NCBI GenBank assembly: GCA_017505535.1 | Contig: JAFVPD010000015.1 | Coordinates: forward strand, 1 to 64,000 | From: Muribaculaceae bacterium | Lineage (GTDB): Bacteria; Bacteroidota; Bacteroidia; Bacteroidales; Muribaculaceae | DNA: 64,000 nt | Reading direction: 5' to 3' | Shown here: positions 54,767 through 64,000 of the stretch, piece after piece | Layout of the letters: each line of letters opens with the position of its first letter | Position numbering within the stretch: position 1 is the stretch's first letter | Made by a program: the position numbers and the translations under genes | The notes under the pieces: generated by a model | Database searches by the model: none | What the model saw: only the letters and a program-made list of their open reading frames with translations | What the model was told of the DNA's origin: nothing

Positions 54767-55123
54767 TTATGATTCAATGAGCAATCCCGATTGACGAAAA
54801 CGAGATTTCATGTTGTTGCCAACGAGTGTATAGAAATCGTTCCATTGTTGAATCTCGTGAATGCGGTCAAGCTCGTTATATGCGTTATTGTCGATTTCGT
54901 TGCATTTGAGCGTAATGATGTAGTTTATTGCATTGTCAATTGATGATTCAGCGATGGGACATCGGCATCCCAATGCGTTGATAACTAAAACATCAAACAG
55001 CTCACTGCATGCGTTTGTGTTGATAATATCATTCACCTGATCCTTTGCTAAAAGCGAGGTTGCATCTTTAGCGTCTGATAGCAAATCGATAAAAATGCTA
55101 CCCATTGATTTTGATTTTTTCAT
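54767..55123 (-). CDS. Hypothetical protein
   Basis: Protein of 118 residues on the minus strand, convergent with the phosphatase. It is helical, acidic and contains a few cysteines (NACSEL, LGCRCPIAESSI). No motif is recognised. The basic N-terminus and absence of a signal suggest a cytoplasmic protein. Confidence 0.6.
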   Translation of the reverse strand: MKKSKSMGSIFIDLLSDAKDATSLLAKDQVNDIINTNACSELFDVLVINALGCRCPIAESSIDNAINYIITLKCNEIDNNAYNELDRIHEIQQWNDFYTLVGNNMKSRFRQSGLLIES

Positions 55124-55288
55124 CGGTATAGAATTTTGTGTTTCATTGATAAAACAAAACTTTTAGCATTGTGTTCAAATCTTGACCAAATTTTAGCGCA
55201 TGTTTTGTTGGGCACAAAATATTTGAGTAATTTTGATGCACAAATTAAAAGACTTAGTACAATAGTGCCCTAAAAAATTAATATCAAA

Positions 55289-57313
55289 ATGACTCGTATT
55301 TTAAAACGTTTAGTATTAGTTGTGATGACAATCATAGGAATAGATAATGTCACGGCAGGTGTTATTTCAAGTGACGTAGTGGAGCAATCGATAAATAGCA
55401 TCGTGGCAGAAAATGCTCAGTGTGATGTTGACTTGGTGACACGAGGTGTCAAGCAAGTAGCTGCATTGTGGCAACAAGAAGATGGAACCACTCAAGAGTT
55501 TGAAACGTTTGTTAAGGAAAACTATGAGGGTGACTCTATAAAGCGTTTGGAACTATATAATAAATTGGCAAAAGTTTATGAAGTGTTACTCGGAACATCT
55601 AATCAAGTAGCCGTGGAGTTGAGTCTCCCTACGATATTGGCAGGTCCGGAACCCACGAATCTTGATTATATAATGAGTGCATTTAATCCATATTCTCATT
55701 TGTGGAATGACCTATATGGAAACAAAGTTGCATTTATCACAATTCTGAATTTTCCTAATTATACGCTTTCGGAGAAAAATGAACAGGGTGCATCATGGTC
55801 AAGAAAGGAATGGGCCTATGCGCGCATGGGCGACATGTTTACGTCGCGAGTGCCGGCCAAGATAACACAAGAAGTGGGGCAAGCTAATGCCGATGCCGAA
55901 AATTATATTGCCGGTTATAACATCATGATGGGGCATTTGCTCACCGAAGATGGTCGTAGGTTATTCCCTCAAGATATGGTTCTGTTGTCGCATTGGAATT
56001 TGAGAGATGAAATAAAATCAAATTACGCCAATGTCCCTAATGCAAATGAAAAACAGGAGATGGTTTATAAGGTTTTATTGCGCATTGTAGATGGCTCGAT
56101 TCCATGTGATGTGATCAATAATTCTGGTTATGATTGGGCTCCATATAGTAACAAAGCATGGAAAGAGAACACTTCGGTAAATCTGGAGGCAGAGAATAAT
56201 CGACGTTACGACCGCATACTTGCACATTATACGGCAATGAAAAAAGTTGATGCTTATGAGCCTCAACAACCGACCGGAATAATGCGTAATTTTGAGGGAG
56301 GAATGGAAGTTTCTCCTCAACAAATAGAATCGTTGTTTGTGAATTTGGTGTCGTCTCCTCAAGTAAAAAAAGTAGCTAAACTCATAGAGAAAAGATTGGG
56401 ACGCAAGTTGCGCCCGTATGATATATGGTATGATGGATTCAAGAGTAGAAGTGCGATATCGGAAGATTCGTTGACGGCTCAAACTCGCGCAAAGTACCCT
56501 AATCCTGATGCATTTGAGAAGGATATGCCCCGAATGTTGATGGCATTGGGCATGAGTGAAAAAGATGCTCAGTTCATTGCAAGTAAAATTTCGGTGCAAG
56601 GAGCTCGTGGTTCGGGACATGCATGGGGCGCAGTAGGACGATGGGAAAACTCTCTGCTGAGAACCCGTATTGGCGCCGAAGGAATGGATTATAAAGGGTA
56701 TAATATTGCAGTTCATGAATTTGGACACAATGTAGAACAGACAATAGATTTATATAATATTGACTATTATACCTTGAGTGGAGTTCCCAATACAGGATTT
56801 ACAGAGGCTTTGGCATTTGTGTTCCAAAAACGCGACTTAAAATTGTTGGGTTATGACCAAAAAGTAGATGATTCTACGACTCTTGATATATTCTGGGGGT
56901 TGTATGAAATAATGGGAGTGTCACTTGTTGACATGTATATGTGGCAATGGTTATATGCCAATCCTACGGCATCTGCCGACCAATTGCGTCAAGCGACAAT
57001 CTCAATAGCAAAAGATGTTTGGAACAAATACTATCAGCCGGTATTAGGTGAAAAAGACTCTCCAATATTGGCATGTTATTCCCATATGGTGAATTCTCCA
57101 ATGTATTTGCCAAATTATCCGTTTGGACACATAATTGAATTCCAATTGGAAGAACATTTTGCGAAGTGTGCCAATCAAAAGGCGTTTGCCGATGAAATGA
57201 TGAGAATTTACCGTTTGGGGCGTCTTACTCCCAACCAATGGATGCAACAAGCTGTTGGCGCAAACGTGAGCACCGATCCTATACTGAACGCTATTGATAG
57301 AATTGTAAAGTAA
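55289..57313 (+). CDS. Exported gluzincin-type metalloprotease candidate
   Basis: Protein of 674 residues with an N-terminal signal peptide (about 1-24). A long helical region precedes NIAVHEFGHNVEQTIDLYN, in which HEFGH (HExxH) is near residue 475, and GFTEALAFVFQKRD 30 residues later offers the third ligand Glu. This arrangement is that of zinc gluzincin peptidases. I do not recognise a named family. It is secreted or periplasmic and is followed 100 bp later by another exported protein. Confidence 0.75.
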   Translation: MTRILKRLVLVVMTIIGIDNVTAGVISSDVVEQSINSIVAENAQCDVDLVTRGVKQVAALWQQEDGTTQEFETFVKENYEGDSIKRLELYNKLAKVYEVLLGTSNQVAVELSLPTILAGPEPTNLDYIMSAFNPYSHLWNDLYGNKVAFITILNFPNYTLSEKNEQGASWSRKEWAYARMGDMFTSRVPAKITQEVGQANADAENYIAGYNIMMGHLLTEDGRRLFPQDMVLLSHWNLRDEIKSNYANVPNANEKQEMVYKVLLRIVDGSIPCDVINNSGYDWAPYSNKAWKENTSVNLEAENNRRYDRILAHYTAMKKVDAYEPQQPTGIMRNFEGGMEVSPQQIESLFVNLVSSPQVKKVAKLIEKRLGRKLRPYDIWYDGFKSRSAISEDSLTAQTRAKYPNPDAFEKDMPRMLMALGMSEKDAQFIASKISVQGARGSGHAWGAVGRWENSLLRTRIGAEGMDYKGYNIAVHEFGHNVEQTIDLYNIDYYTLSGVPNTGFTEALAFVFQKRDLKLLGYDQKVDDSTTLDIFWGLYEIMGVSLVDMYMWQWLYANPTASADQLRQATISIAKDVWNKYYQPVLGEKDSPILACYSHMVNSPMYLPNYPFGHIIEFQLEEHFAKCANQKAFADEMMRIYRLGRLTPNQWMQQAVGANVSTDPILNAIDRIVK

Positions 57314-57414
57314 GAGCCGAGGGAAGTATAGAGTCATTTTGTACATAAAAGTTTCCGGGAGGAAAACCAATGTTAGGTTGAGTTGTTTTATATAAAAACA
57401 ATTTCAATAGAACT

Positions 57415-58563
57415 ATGAAGAGAATATTATGTACAATGCTAACCCTTGGCGCAGTGTGGGTTTCAAGTAGCGCACAATCAATAGAAGAATTAGTATCAAG
57501 ATTGCGCTCGGTCGAGTGTTATCAAGGTCAGGCATTGATAGAGTTGACGATGCCTCTGCAAGGTGTAGATGTGGCGTATGATGTAGATTTGCTGTCAATG
57601 CCAAGTACTGCAGCAGATAGCCTAAATGAAGTTTGTGATTTTTTGATACAATGGCAAAATCCTAAGGCCGAAGGGGTTGAGAAACGTGCTTTTACTGCCT
57701 CTATTGGAGGAGATACATATACCTATCGCGGAGAAAGATTGCGACACGATCAAGGAGGAGGGCGTTTTGCGCAGTTTACGATGTTACTGCCTCAGTTTAT
57801 TGGTGAAAAGATTGCAACGGCATTGGCCGATAAAGATTGTCTTGTTGAAATGACTCATGATGATGAGAATCAATTGATTGTCTATGTCGTTGAAACGCTT
57901 GGATCGGAGGAGGTGGGAAATGCAATGTATCTGTTTGATGAGGCCACGCTGATGCCGTTGGAAGCTACATTGGTGAACAATCCGGGTGGAGTGGGCGAGC
58001 AAGTATTTAAGATTGAATACTATGATGATTACGCAATAGAAGGAAGGTCATGTGATGGCTTGACTCTTGAATATTTAACTGAGATTTATCCCGAAGTGTT
58101 TAGTTTATACGGTAATAATGACTTTGATGTTGTAAATCTCACCGGAATGAGATTCCCTTCGTTTTCATTGCCGACAATTGACATGGAACGTAGCAATAGG
58201 GATATGAAAGACGGGTTTGATGCTACGACGTATGTAGTGTTTGTAAATCCTACCGATTCGACAACATCATTAACAATTGATGCTGTGCGCCAAGCAAAGA
58301 ATCAAATTCCTCGCCACATAGAAACTATCTGGGCTTTTGTGGAGGGAAATCATGATGATGTGGCCAATGTGATAGACTCAGGGAGCAAAGATGAACTGAT
58401 ATTGATGAATGCCGATGGATTGGCTCAAAAATGTGGAGCAAACCATTTCCCGGTAATTGTTGTTGCCGATGAAGATGGAGTGGTGAGATATGTGAGCATC
58501 GGCTACAATCAAGGCTTGGCATCGAAATTGATTTATAGAACCGAATTAATAGATGATAAATAA
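57415..58563 (+). CDS. Exported protein with thioredoxin-like C-terminal part
   Basis: Protein of 382 residues with a signal peptide (about 1-20, ending SSSAQS). The middle region is beta-rich (QGALIELTMPLQGVDVAYDVDL, EGVEKRAFTASIGGDTYTYRG in pieces) and resembles LolA-like or DUF-type lipid-associated domains, but not clearly. The C-terminal 100 residues (IETIWAFVEGNHDD ... HFPVIVVADEDGVVRYVSIG) look like a TlpA/thioredoxin fold without the CxxC motif. It starts 102 bp after the peptidase gene and is followed by tpx. Confidence 0.65.
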   Translation: MKRILCTMLTLGAVWVSSSAQSIEELVSRLRSVECYQGQALIELTMPLQGVDVAYDVDLLSMPSTAADSLNEVCDFLIQWQNPKAEGVEKRAFTASIGGDTYTYRGERLRHDQGGGRFAQFTMLLPQFIGEKIATALADKDCLVEMTHDDENQLIVYVVETLGSEEVGNAMYLFDEATLMPLEATLVNNPGGVGEQVFKIEYYDDYAIEGRSCDGLTLEYLTEIYPEVFSLYGNNDFDVVNLTGMRFPSFSLPTIDMERSNRDMKDGFDATTYVVFVNPTDSTTSLTIDAVRQAKNQIPRHIETIWAFVEGNHDDVANVIDSGSKDELILMNADGLAQKCGANHFPVIVVADEDGVVRYVSIGYNQGLASKLIYRTELIDDK

Positions 58564-58571
58564 TCAAATAT

Positions 58572-59072
58572 ATGAAAACGATAAAATTTAAAGGGTTGAA
58601 TTGTGGGCTAAGAGGTGAATTCCCCAACGTAGGCAATCAAGCACCGGAATTTAAGCTTGTGGGAAAGGACTTAACCGATATAGCTCTATCAGATTTAAAA
58701 GGGAAACGCATAGTTTTGAATATATTCCCAAGCCTTGACACCGATGTGTGTGCAATGACTGTTCGCCGATTTAATCAGGAGGCAGCCAAAATCGACAATG
58801 CGATTGTTATGTGTGTGTCAAATGACTTGCCATTTGCTGCAACGCGATTTTGTGTGGCTGAGGGGTTGAACAATGTAGTGACAGCATCGGCATTCCGTTC
58901 ACAAACATTTGCGACAGATTATGGAGTGGATATCGTAGATGGTCCTTTGGCCGGATTGTTGGCGCGAGCGGTTGTGGTGATAGATGAGACGGGGCGAGTA
59001 ATTTATGCCCAACTTGTCGATGAGATAACGTCGGAGCCCGATTACGAGGCAGTCTTGGAAATCCTCAAGTAA
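58572..59072 (+). CDS. tpx: Thiol peroxidase
   Basis: Atypical 2-Cys peroxiredoxin of 166 residues that reduces H2O2 and lipid peroxides. The peroxidatic cysteine is in PSLDTDVCAMTVRRFN (Cys near 56), and the resolving cysteine in ATRFCVAEGL (near 90). The fold markers GNQAPEFKLVGKDL and ARAVVVIDETGRVIYAQL are standard. It is 8 bp after the previous gene, so it probably shares a transcript. Confidence 0.94.
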   Translation: MKTIKFKGLNCGLRGEFPNVGNQAPEFKLVGKDLTDIALSDLKGKRIVLNIFPSLDTDVCAMTVRRFNQEAAKIDNAIVMCVSNDLPFAATRFCVAEGLNNVVTASAFRSQTFATDYGVDIVDGPLAGLLARAVVVIDETGRVIYAQLVDEITSEPDYEAVLEILK

Positions 59073-59091
59073 TAGAAAATGCGTCCTTAGG

Positions 59092-60219
59092 CTAAGGAAT
59101 GTATTGATTTATTATTTGAGCAATCTCGAGGGCATCAACAGGTGTTGTGCATCGTGTGATTGGTAAACTCACAACCTCATTGGCAATTTTCTCAGCAATT
59201 GGAAGATGCAGATGAGCAAATTGTTTGTAACATGGCTGTTTGTGAGGCGGAGTGGGGTAGTGAATAGCCGTTTCAACGCCGTTGTTGCTTAAATATTTGC
59301 GGAATTTGTCGCGGTTGGCAACTCTCACGATATATTGATGCCATACTTGTTCATTGGCTTCGCGTTTGAGAGGTTTTATTACTGCGTTGTTGCTTATTTC
59401 GTGTTCGTATATATCGGCGATTTCTTGCCTATATTGCGTCTCCTCGGTGAGATGGGGTAGTTTGACGTTTAGAATTGCTGCTTGAATTGGATCAAGGCGG
59501 CAATTAAGACCGGCGTATAGGTTGTGATATTGATAGTCGCTACCATAATTGCGTAGCGCTCTAATTGCTTCGGCAAGTTCTTTATCGTGAGTAACCACGG
59601 CGCCTGCATCTCCGAGGGCTCCGATGTTTTTTGTCGGATAGAAGCTAAACGCCCCTGCATCGCCCAGCGCTCCTGTCACGTTTGACCCATACAATCCGTC
59701 GCATAAAGCTGTGGCTCCAATTGCTTGGGCATTGTCTTCAACGATTTTTAAGTTGTATTTATGCGCAAGTTCAACAAGTTTCATGTCCCATGCTACACGT
59801 CCATAAAGATGCACCGTCAAGATGCCCTTGGTGAGAGGTGTTATGGCTTCTTCGATGAGATTGCTATCAAGATTGTATGTGGCTATGTCGGGCTCGACAA
59901 GTCGTGGCACAAGTCCGTTGTCGCTGATGGCAAGTATAGATGCTATATAGGTGTTTGAAGGAACGATAATTTCATCTCCGAGTTTCATGAAACCTAATTC
60001 GATATAGGCTCTGAAGATGAGACGTAATGCATCAAGTCCGTTGCTCACTCCGATTGCGTAGGGCGCATTGCATAGAGATGAAAGGTTGTTTTCAAGATTG
60101 GAAACTTCTTCTCCTCCAATGTAGCGTCCGCTATCAATGACCCGATTGACCGCTGCTTTAATTTCATCGGCATATTGAGCGTTTATGGTTGCTAAGTCAA
60201 GAAATGGGTATTTGGTCAT
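59092..60219 (-). CDS. DegT/DnrJ/EryC1/StrS sugar aminotransferase (FdtB/QdtB-like)
   Basis: PLP-dependent transaminase of 375 residues that would aminate a 3-keto-6-deoxy-dTDP sugar at C3. Family motifs are [42 protein letters not shown] and the PLP lysine in [31 protein letters not shown] closes the substrate side. It is the last gene of the rmlB-rmlA-ketoisomerase-ketoisomerase run, so the product is most likely dTDP-3-amino-3,6-dideoxyhexose (Fuc3N or Qui3N type). The sequence alone does not say which. Confidence 0.88.
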   Translation of the reverse strand: MTKYPFLDLATINAQYADEIKAAVNRVIDSGRYIGGEEVSNLENNLSSLCNAPYAIGVSNGLDALRLIFRAYIELGFMKLGDEIIVPSNTYIASILAISDNGLVPRLVEPDIATYNLDSNLIEEAITPLTKGILTVHLYGRVAWDMKLVELAHKYNLKIVEDNAQAIGATALCDGLYGSNVTGALGDAGAFSFYPTKNIGALGDAGAVVTHDKELAEAIRALRNYGSDYQYHNLYAGLNCRLDPIQAAILNVKLPHLTEETQYRQEIADIYEHEISNNAVIKPLKREANEQVWHQYIVRVANRDKFRKYLSNNGVETAIHYPTPPHKQPCYKQFAHLHLPIAEKIANEVVSLPITRCTTPVDALEIAQIINQYIP

Positions 60220-60659
60220 CGTGGGAGTTTGTTAGCAGTGAGAGAAAGAAATTTTGAGAAGTCACGAACGTAGTCGGCTTCGCTATACTCAAGCGATGTC
60301 AAAACTAAACATACCGACCCCGACGAAAAATTGTCGATGTGACGCCATATTCCTGCGGGAATGTAAAGAGCGTGATATGGCCTATTGAGGGTAAATGTTT
60401 TAGAAGAGTGACCATCGGTGAGAGTGACATCAAAACAACCACTTGCAGCGATGATGAATTCCTGCGATTCATAATGAGAGTGCCCACCACGTTCCGAATC
60501 GCCCGGAATATCGTAGAGGTAAAACACGCGTTTTACTTTAAACGGGAATTTATCGTTGTTTTCTACTACTGAAAGAGACCCATTTTCATGGGTGTGACGT
60601 TCAAGAGTCACGATGTGACAATCTTCCAATAGCGAAATTGCGTGGTTGTTATTTTGCAT
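60216..60659 (-). CDS. FdtA-type sugar 3,4-ketoisomerase, copy 2
   Basis: Cupin-fold isomerase of 147 residues (from ATG 60659) converting the 4-keto to the 3-keto form of a dTDP-6-deoxy sugar. Signature: [54 protein letters not shown]. The histidines in [10 protein letters not shown] are the catalytic/metal-like pair of the FdtA/QdtA family. It overlaps the aminotransferase by 4 bp and the preceding isomerase by 11 bp. The two isomerases share the same layout. Confidence 0.85.
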   Translation of the reverse strand: MQNNNHAISLLEDCHIVTLERHTHENGSLSVVENNDKFPFKVKRVFYLYDIPGDSERGGHSHYESQEFIIAASGCFDVTLTDGHSSKTFTLNRPYHALYIPAGIWRHIDNFSSGSVCLVLTSLEYSEADYVRDFSKFLSLTANKLPR

Positions 60660-61062
60660 TATGAATAATTTGTTTGTATTGATTGAAATCCCTGATATAG
60701 TCGCTTTCGTCAAATGTTGTAGATGAAAGGACTAATGCGACAGAGTTGGTTGAGAAATTGTCAATTTCGCGCCATGTCAATTTCGGGACATATAGTCCAT
60801 AATAAGAGCGAGCTAAATGAAATCGCTTTGTCTCATATCCATCGCTAAGGGCCACGTCGAAACTGCCTGATAATGCTACGATGAGCTCTTGCTGATTATG
60901 AAATGCGTGGCCATTGCGATTTTTCCCTCCGGGCACATCATAAATCCAATAAACGCGAGCGATGTCAAAACTAAGCTGTTGCTTGTTTTGAATGAATGAA
61001 AGGTTTCCGCGAGCATCGCATATTTTGGGCAGTTCTATGATGTGAGCGTCAGATAATGCCAT
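60649..61062 (-). CDS. FdtA-type sugar 3,4-ketoisomerase, copy 1
   Basis: Cupin isomerase of 137 residues (from ATG 61062). It has the same plan as copy 2, with [32 protein letters not shown] and [23 protein letters not shown]. The histidine pair is GHAFHNQQE rather than GHSHYESQE, so active-site context differs. Its start overlaps the rmlA stop (14 bp). One copy probably acts in the pathway and the other may act on a different intermediate or in a complex (inference). Confidence 0.85.
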   Translation of the reverse strand: MALSDAHIIELPKICDARGNLSFIQNKQQLSFDIARVYWIYDVPGGKNRNGHAFHNQQELIVALSGSFDVALSDGYETKRFHLARSYYGLYVPKLTWREIDNFSTNSVALVLSSTTFDESDYIRDFNQYKQIIHNAK

Positions 61063-61930
61063 GATTTGCAAGATTGAGGAGATATTGTCCGTAGCTGTTA
61101 TTTTTCATTGGCTCAGCAAGTTTGCGCAATTGGTCGGCATCAATGAAATTGCGTCTAAACGCTATTTCTTCTAAGGCAGCAACCTTGAGACCTTGTCGTT
61201 TTTCGATTGTCTCAATGAAATTAGACGCTTCCATTAAAGAATCGATGGTGCCTGTGTCAAGCCAAGCAAATCCTCGGCCAAAACGTTTTACATTCATAAG
61301 CCCGCGCGAGAGATATTCTTGATTGACCGATGTTATTTCAAGCTCACCTCTTGCCGAGGGTTTGACCTCTTTGGCAATTTGTATGACGTCGTTGGGGTAG
61401 AAATATAGCCCTACCACAGCATAGTTTGATGCCGGATTTTGTGGCTTTTCTATAATGGATATAGCTTTATTGTTATTGTCAAATTCTACCACACCATATC
61501 GTTGCGGATCTTGAACCGAATATGCAAAAATTGTGGATTCACCCTTTTGAGCGAAAGATACAGCATCATTAAGCATAGATGTGAATCCTTGTCCATAGAA
61601 TATATTGTCGCCAAGGACAAGACAAACGTTATCATCGCCGATAAATTCTTCGCCAATGATAAATGCCTGGGCAAGCCCTTCGGGGCGAGGTTGTTCGGCA
61701 TATTCAAAGTTTACACCGAGCTCATGTCCATTTCCCAAAAGACGACGGAACATGGGTAGATCATCGGGCGTAGATATAATGAGAATATCTCTGATACCGG
61801 CAAGCATGAGCACTGAAATGGGATAATATACCATGGGCTTGTCATAAATGGGAATCAATTGTTTTGAGATTCCCTTTGTGATAGGGTATAGTCGTGTTCC
61901 GGCTCCTCCGGCGAGTACAATTCCTTTCAT
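61049..61930 (-). CDS. rmlA: Glucose-1-phosphate thymidylyltransferase
   Basis: Makes dTDP-glucose from dTTP and glucose 1-phosphate, the first step of dTDP-sugar synthesis. The N-terminal nucleotide motif is [36 protein letters not shown] and [13 protein letters not shown] form the active site, and [18 protein letters not shown] follows. It has 293 residues, standard length. It sits 21 bp after rmlB. Confidence 0.96.
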   Translation of the reverse strand: MKGIVLAGGAGTRLYPITKGISKQLIPIYDKPMVYYPISVLMLAGIRDILIISTPDDLPMFRRLLGNGHELGVNFEYAEQPRPEGLAQAFIIGEEFIGDDNVCLVLGDNIFYGQGFTSMLNDAVSFAQKGESTIFAYSVQDPQRYGVVEFDNNNKAISIIEKPQNPASNYAVVGLYFYPNDVIQIAKEVKPSARGELEITSVNQEYLSRGLMNVKRFGRGFAWLDTGTIDSLMEASNFIETIEKRQGLKVAALEEIAFRRNFIDADQLRKLAEPMKNNSYGQYLLNLANHGII

Positions 61931-61951
61931 AATAATTGAAGATAAAATATA

Positions 61952-63151
61952 TTACCGATTAAGATACATCTCATCGTAGTATTTTTGATATTCTCCCGAA
62001 GTGACGCTTTCAACCCATTGCTGGTTGTCGAGATACCATCTGATGGTGCTTTCTATGCCTTTCTCAAATGGAGTTTCGGGATACCAGCCGAGTTCAACTG
62101 CAATTTTTGTGGGATCAATGGCATAGCGCATGTCATGGCCGGGCCTATCTGTCACGTAGGTGATGAGGTCGTTGTTGATTGATTTAATGTCGCACTTGAG
62201 GCAATTGCGGTATTGAGACTCTTCATTCATGATGCGAGCAATAATCGAAATCACAAGCTTAACGATGTTGATGTTTTGCTCTTCATTGAATCCACCCACA
62301 TTGTAAACCTCTCCAATGCGTCCATTGCGCAACACCATATCAATGGCTTTGGCATGGTCCTCTACATATAGCCAATCGCGCACGTTTTCGCCTGTGCCAT
62401 ATACCGGGAGTTGTTTCCCTTCAAGAATGTTTTTAATAATCAGCGGTATCAACTTTTCGGGGAAGTGATAAGGCCCATAATTGTTGCTACAACGAGTGAT
62501 GTTGATGGGCATTCCGTAGGTCTCATGATATGCTTGAACAATCAAGTCGGCGCTTGTTTTAGAAGCCGAATAGGGCGAGCGAGGAGCCAAAGGTGTTGAT
62601 TCGGTAAAGAAATGTTTCCCAAATGTTTTGAGTTGAGAGCGACCTTTGGTTACTTCAGCAACGTCATTGTTAAGGAGTAACGGTTGAGCGGTATCATAGT
62701 CCTTTTCAAGCGAGCCATATACTTCATCGGTGCTTATTTGTAGGAATTTGTGATTCTCTTTGTAAGAAGGCTTGCCGGTTGAATCTTTTCCTAAAAACCA
62801 GGCCTCTCTCGCACAATCAAGAAGATTTTGTGTCCCTAAAATATTTGTCTCTAAAAATAATCGGGGATTTGAAATGCTTCTATCGACATGGGATTCGGCT
62901 GCAAAATTTACTATGTAATGAGGATCGTGAGTCTTAATGATATCAGCAACCAATTGATGGTCGGTAATATCCCCTTTGATGAAAGTTACATTGGGTAAAT
63001 TGATTTCCTCTTTTATTGTAAGAAGATTTCCTGCATAGGTTAATGCGTCGAGAATAATAATCTCAATGTCATTAGCCCACTTTTTGAGGATATACTTCAC
63101 AAAGTTGGCTCCAATAAAACCGGCTCCACCGGTTACTAAATATCTTTTCAT
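61952..63151 (-). CDS. rmlB: dTDP-glucose 4,6-dehydratase
   Basis: Converts dTDP-glucose to dTDP-4-keto-6-deoxyglucose. It is an extended SDR with TGGAGFIGANFVKYIL (NAD binding), NFAAESHVDRSI, STDEVYGSLEKD (catalytic Thr/Asp/Glu region), YSASKTSADLIV (Tyr/Lys) and NNYGPYHFPEKLIPL. At 399 residues it is longer than the usual 350, because of an insertion around residues 114-190 (KPSYKENHKF, LLNNDVAEVTKGRSQ). This insert is common in Bacteroidales homologues. It abuts the acyl-CoA ligase gene. Confidence 0.95.
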   Translation of the reverse strand: MKRYLVTGGAGFIGANFVKYILKKWANDIEIIILDALTYAGNLLTIKEEINLPNVTFIKGDITDHQLVADIIKTHDPHYIVNFAAESHVDRSISNPRLFLETNILGTQNLLDCAREAWFLGKDSTGKPSYKENHKFLQISTDEVYGSLEKDYDTAQPLLLNNDVAEVTKGRSQLKTFGKHFFTESTPLAPRSPYSASKTSADLIVQAYHETYGMPINITRCSNNYGPYHFPEKLIPLIIKNILEGKQLPVYGTGENVRDWLYVEDHAKAIDMVLRNGRIGEVYNVGGFNEEQNINIVKLVISIIARIMNEESQYRNCLKCDIKSINNDLITYVTDRPGHDMRYAIDPTKIAVELGWYPETPFEKGIESTIRWYLDNQQWVESVTSGEYQKYYDEMYLNR

Positions 63152-64000
63152 TTATTGATATAGATATCGCTTTATTGACCGTTTAGGGGTCTTTTCAAAT
63201 TCGTTGGGAATTAGTTGTATGCGGTCTATTTTTTCGTATGGCGCCACCAATTTGTTCAGTTCGATGCGCACACGTTCCATTTCTTCAGGAAGTTTATCGG
63301 TTGAAACTCCGGCCTCGTCCATCTCTTCATAGTTGGGATAAACCAGCGCAATGAGTCTGTTGTTGCGCTCAACAACAAGACTCTCTGCAACATATAGCAT
63401 ATTGTTGAGCTTGGCTTCAATCTCTTCGGGATAGATGTTTTGTCCGTTAGAAGAAAGAATCATTGTTTTGTATCTACCTTTGATGAAAAGAGTGCCATCG
63501 GCGCTACGAGTACCCATGTCGCCAGTGTGTAGCCAACCATCATCATCAAGAACGGCATTTGTAGCATCGGCATTCTTATAGTATCCTTGCATAACGTTTT
63601 CGCCGCGTACGCATATTTCACCGGGAATGTTTTCGGGATCGGGACTATCTATTCGTGATTCCATGACGGGCAAAGTGCGACCCGAAGACATGCATTGGAA
63701 TTGTCTCCAAGGAGTGTGGCTGATTAGTGGTCCACATTCGGTCATTCCATATCCAACGGTAAATGGGAATTTAATGCGATGGAGAAAATCTTCAACCTCA
63801 TGATTTAGAGGAGCACCACCAACGATTACTTCTTCAAATTCACCACCAAATGCCTCAACGAGTTTTTTGCGTATTCGGGCGCATATTGCAGAGTCAAGGA
63901 ATGGAATAGCCAAAGCCCATCTCATGGCTTGTTTGGTTATCATTGGGAGAATTTGTTTGCGATAGATTTTTTCAAGAATCAACGGAACGCAAAGCACAAG
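63152..64000 (-). CDS. Long-chain acyl-CoA ligase (AMP-forming), C-terminal part
   Basis: Truncated by the window edge; only the C-terminal 282 or so residues are visible, and the frame is open at position 64000. Adenylating motifs are VGYGMTECGPLIS (A5), GEICVRGENVMQGYYKN, GDMGTRSADGTLFIKGRYK (A7-A8) and SSNGQNIYPEEIEAKLN. It activates fatty acids as acyl-CoA. It is just upstream of rmlB with no gap, so the sugar operon may share its transcript. Confidence 0.92.
   Translation of the reverse strand, partial: LVLCVPLILEKIYRKQILPMITKQAMRWALAIPFLDSAICARIRKKLVEAFGGEFEEVIVGGAPLNHEVEDFLHRIKFPFTVGYGMTECGPLISHTPWRQFQCMSSGRTLPVMESRIDSPDPENIPGEICVRGENVMQGYYKNADATNAVLDDDGWLHTGDMGTRSADGTLFIKGRYKTMILSSNGQNIYPEEIEAKLNNMLYVAESLVVERNNRLIALVYPNYEEMDEAGVSTDKLPEEMERVRIELNKLVAPYEKIDRIQLIPNEFEKTPKRSIKRYLYQ

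Noticed and set aside
1..64000. CRISPR arrays, rRNA genes, prophage or IS transposase
   Set aside because: I looked for regularly spaced repeats, rRNA-like conserved stretches, and transposase/integrase motifs and found none. A weak one could be missed by eye.

Overview
The window looks like a chromosomal segment of a gut Bacteroidales bacterium, most likely from the Muribaculaceae or a near relative. The DNA is fairly AT-rich, and many genes are preceded by the Bacteroidetes-type promoter (TTTG, 19-21 bp, then TAnnTTTG) with little Shine-Dalgarno signal. Exported proteins are often lipoproteins. Gene content is also typical of the order: a type IX secretion plug-domain protein, an NagZ-type GH3/beta-lactamase fusion, GLUG-repeat lipoproteins and a small conserved Bacteroidales protein. 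The family-level placement is inference. No rRNA, CRISPR array, prophage or intact insertion sequence is visible.

Layout. Positions 1-480 hold palindromes, a terminator and two near-identical 82-bp GC-rich repeats next to an unusual GMP synthase (minus). Positions 1964-6655 are a plus-strand run: TPR/PD40 lipid-envelope-type protein, flotillin FloA, CstA and a PHP phosphatase. Positions 6696-8613 hold a retron: promoter, a structured msr-msd RNA bounded by a 25-bp inverted repeat, then a reverse transcriptase with NAKAH, YADD and VTG motifs. After it come metA, a CbbX-like AAA ATPase, a DEDD exonuclease, a prolyl oligopeptidase and a PhnP-like metallohydrolase. The minus-strand block 16404-22198 has a ROK sugar kinase, initiator tRNA, the GH3/beta-lactamase fusion and a 5'-nucleotidase. 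Positions 22320-24881 hold tRNA-Arg, typA and a PepSY-like protein.

Positions 25008-34159 (minus) contain a DUF3109 protein, a T9SS plug-domain protein, a C_GCAxxG_C_C protein, ung, a NUC1 nuclease and a complete [FeFe]-hydrogenase set (catalytic subunit, HydE, HydG, HydF). This set implies fermentative or redox-balancing H2 metabolism. Positions 34463-38200 form a three-gene minus-strand module built around a DUF2167-like/M48 peptidase fusion. Positions 38437-44296 encode two tandem GLUG-repeat giant lipoproteins.

Positions 44402-59072 carry mostly housekeeping and signalling genes on the plus strand: a Pmp3-family peptide too short for usual ORF calling, pepT, miaA, an SDR, an EamA exporter, a LOG-family protein, a Rel/SpoT protein with an altered synthetase motif, a PP2C phosphatase overlapping a dual-specificity-like phosphatase, a gluzincin-type metalloprotease and tpx. 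The right end (59092-63151, minus) is a dTDP-amino-sugar pathway: rmlB, rmlA, two tandem FdtA-type ketoisomerases and a DegT aminotransferase. It is preceded by an acyl-CoA ligase cut off by the window edge.

The most interesting element is the retron. Its RNA can be delimited from sequence alone, its RT has a C-terminal extension of about 170 residues that I cannot assign, and there is no separate effector gene beside it.
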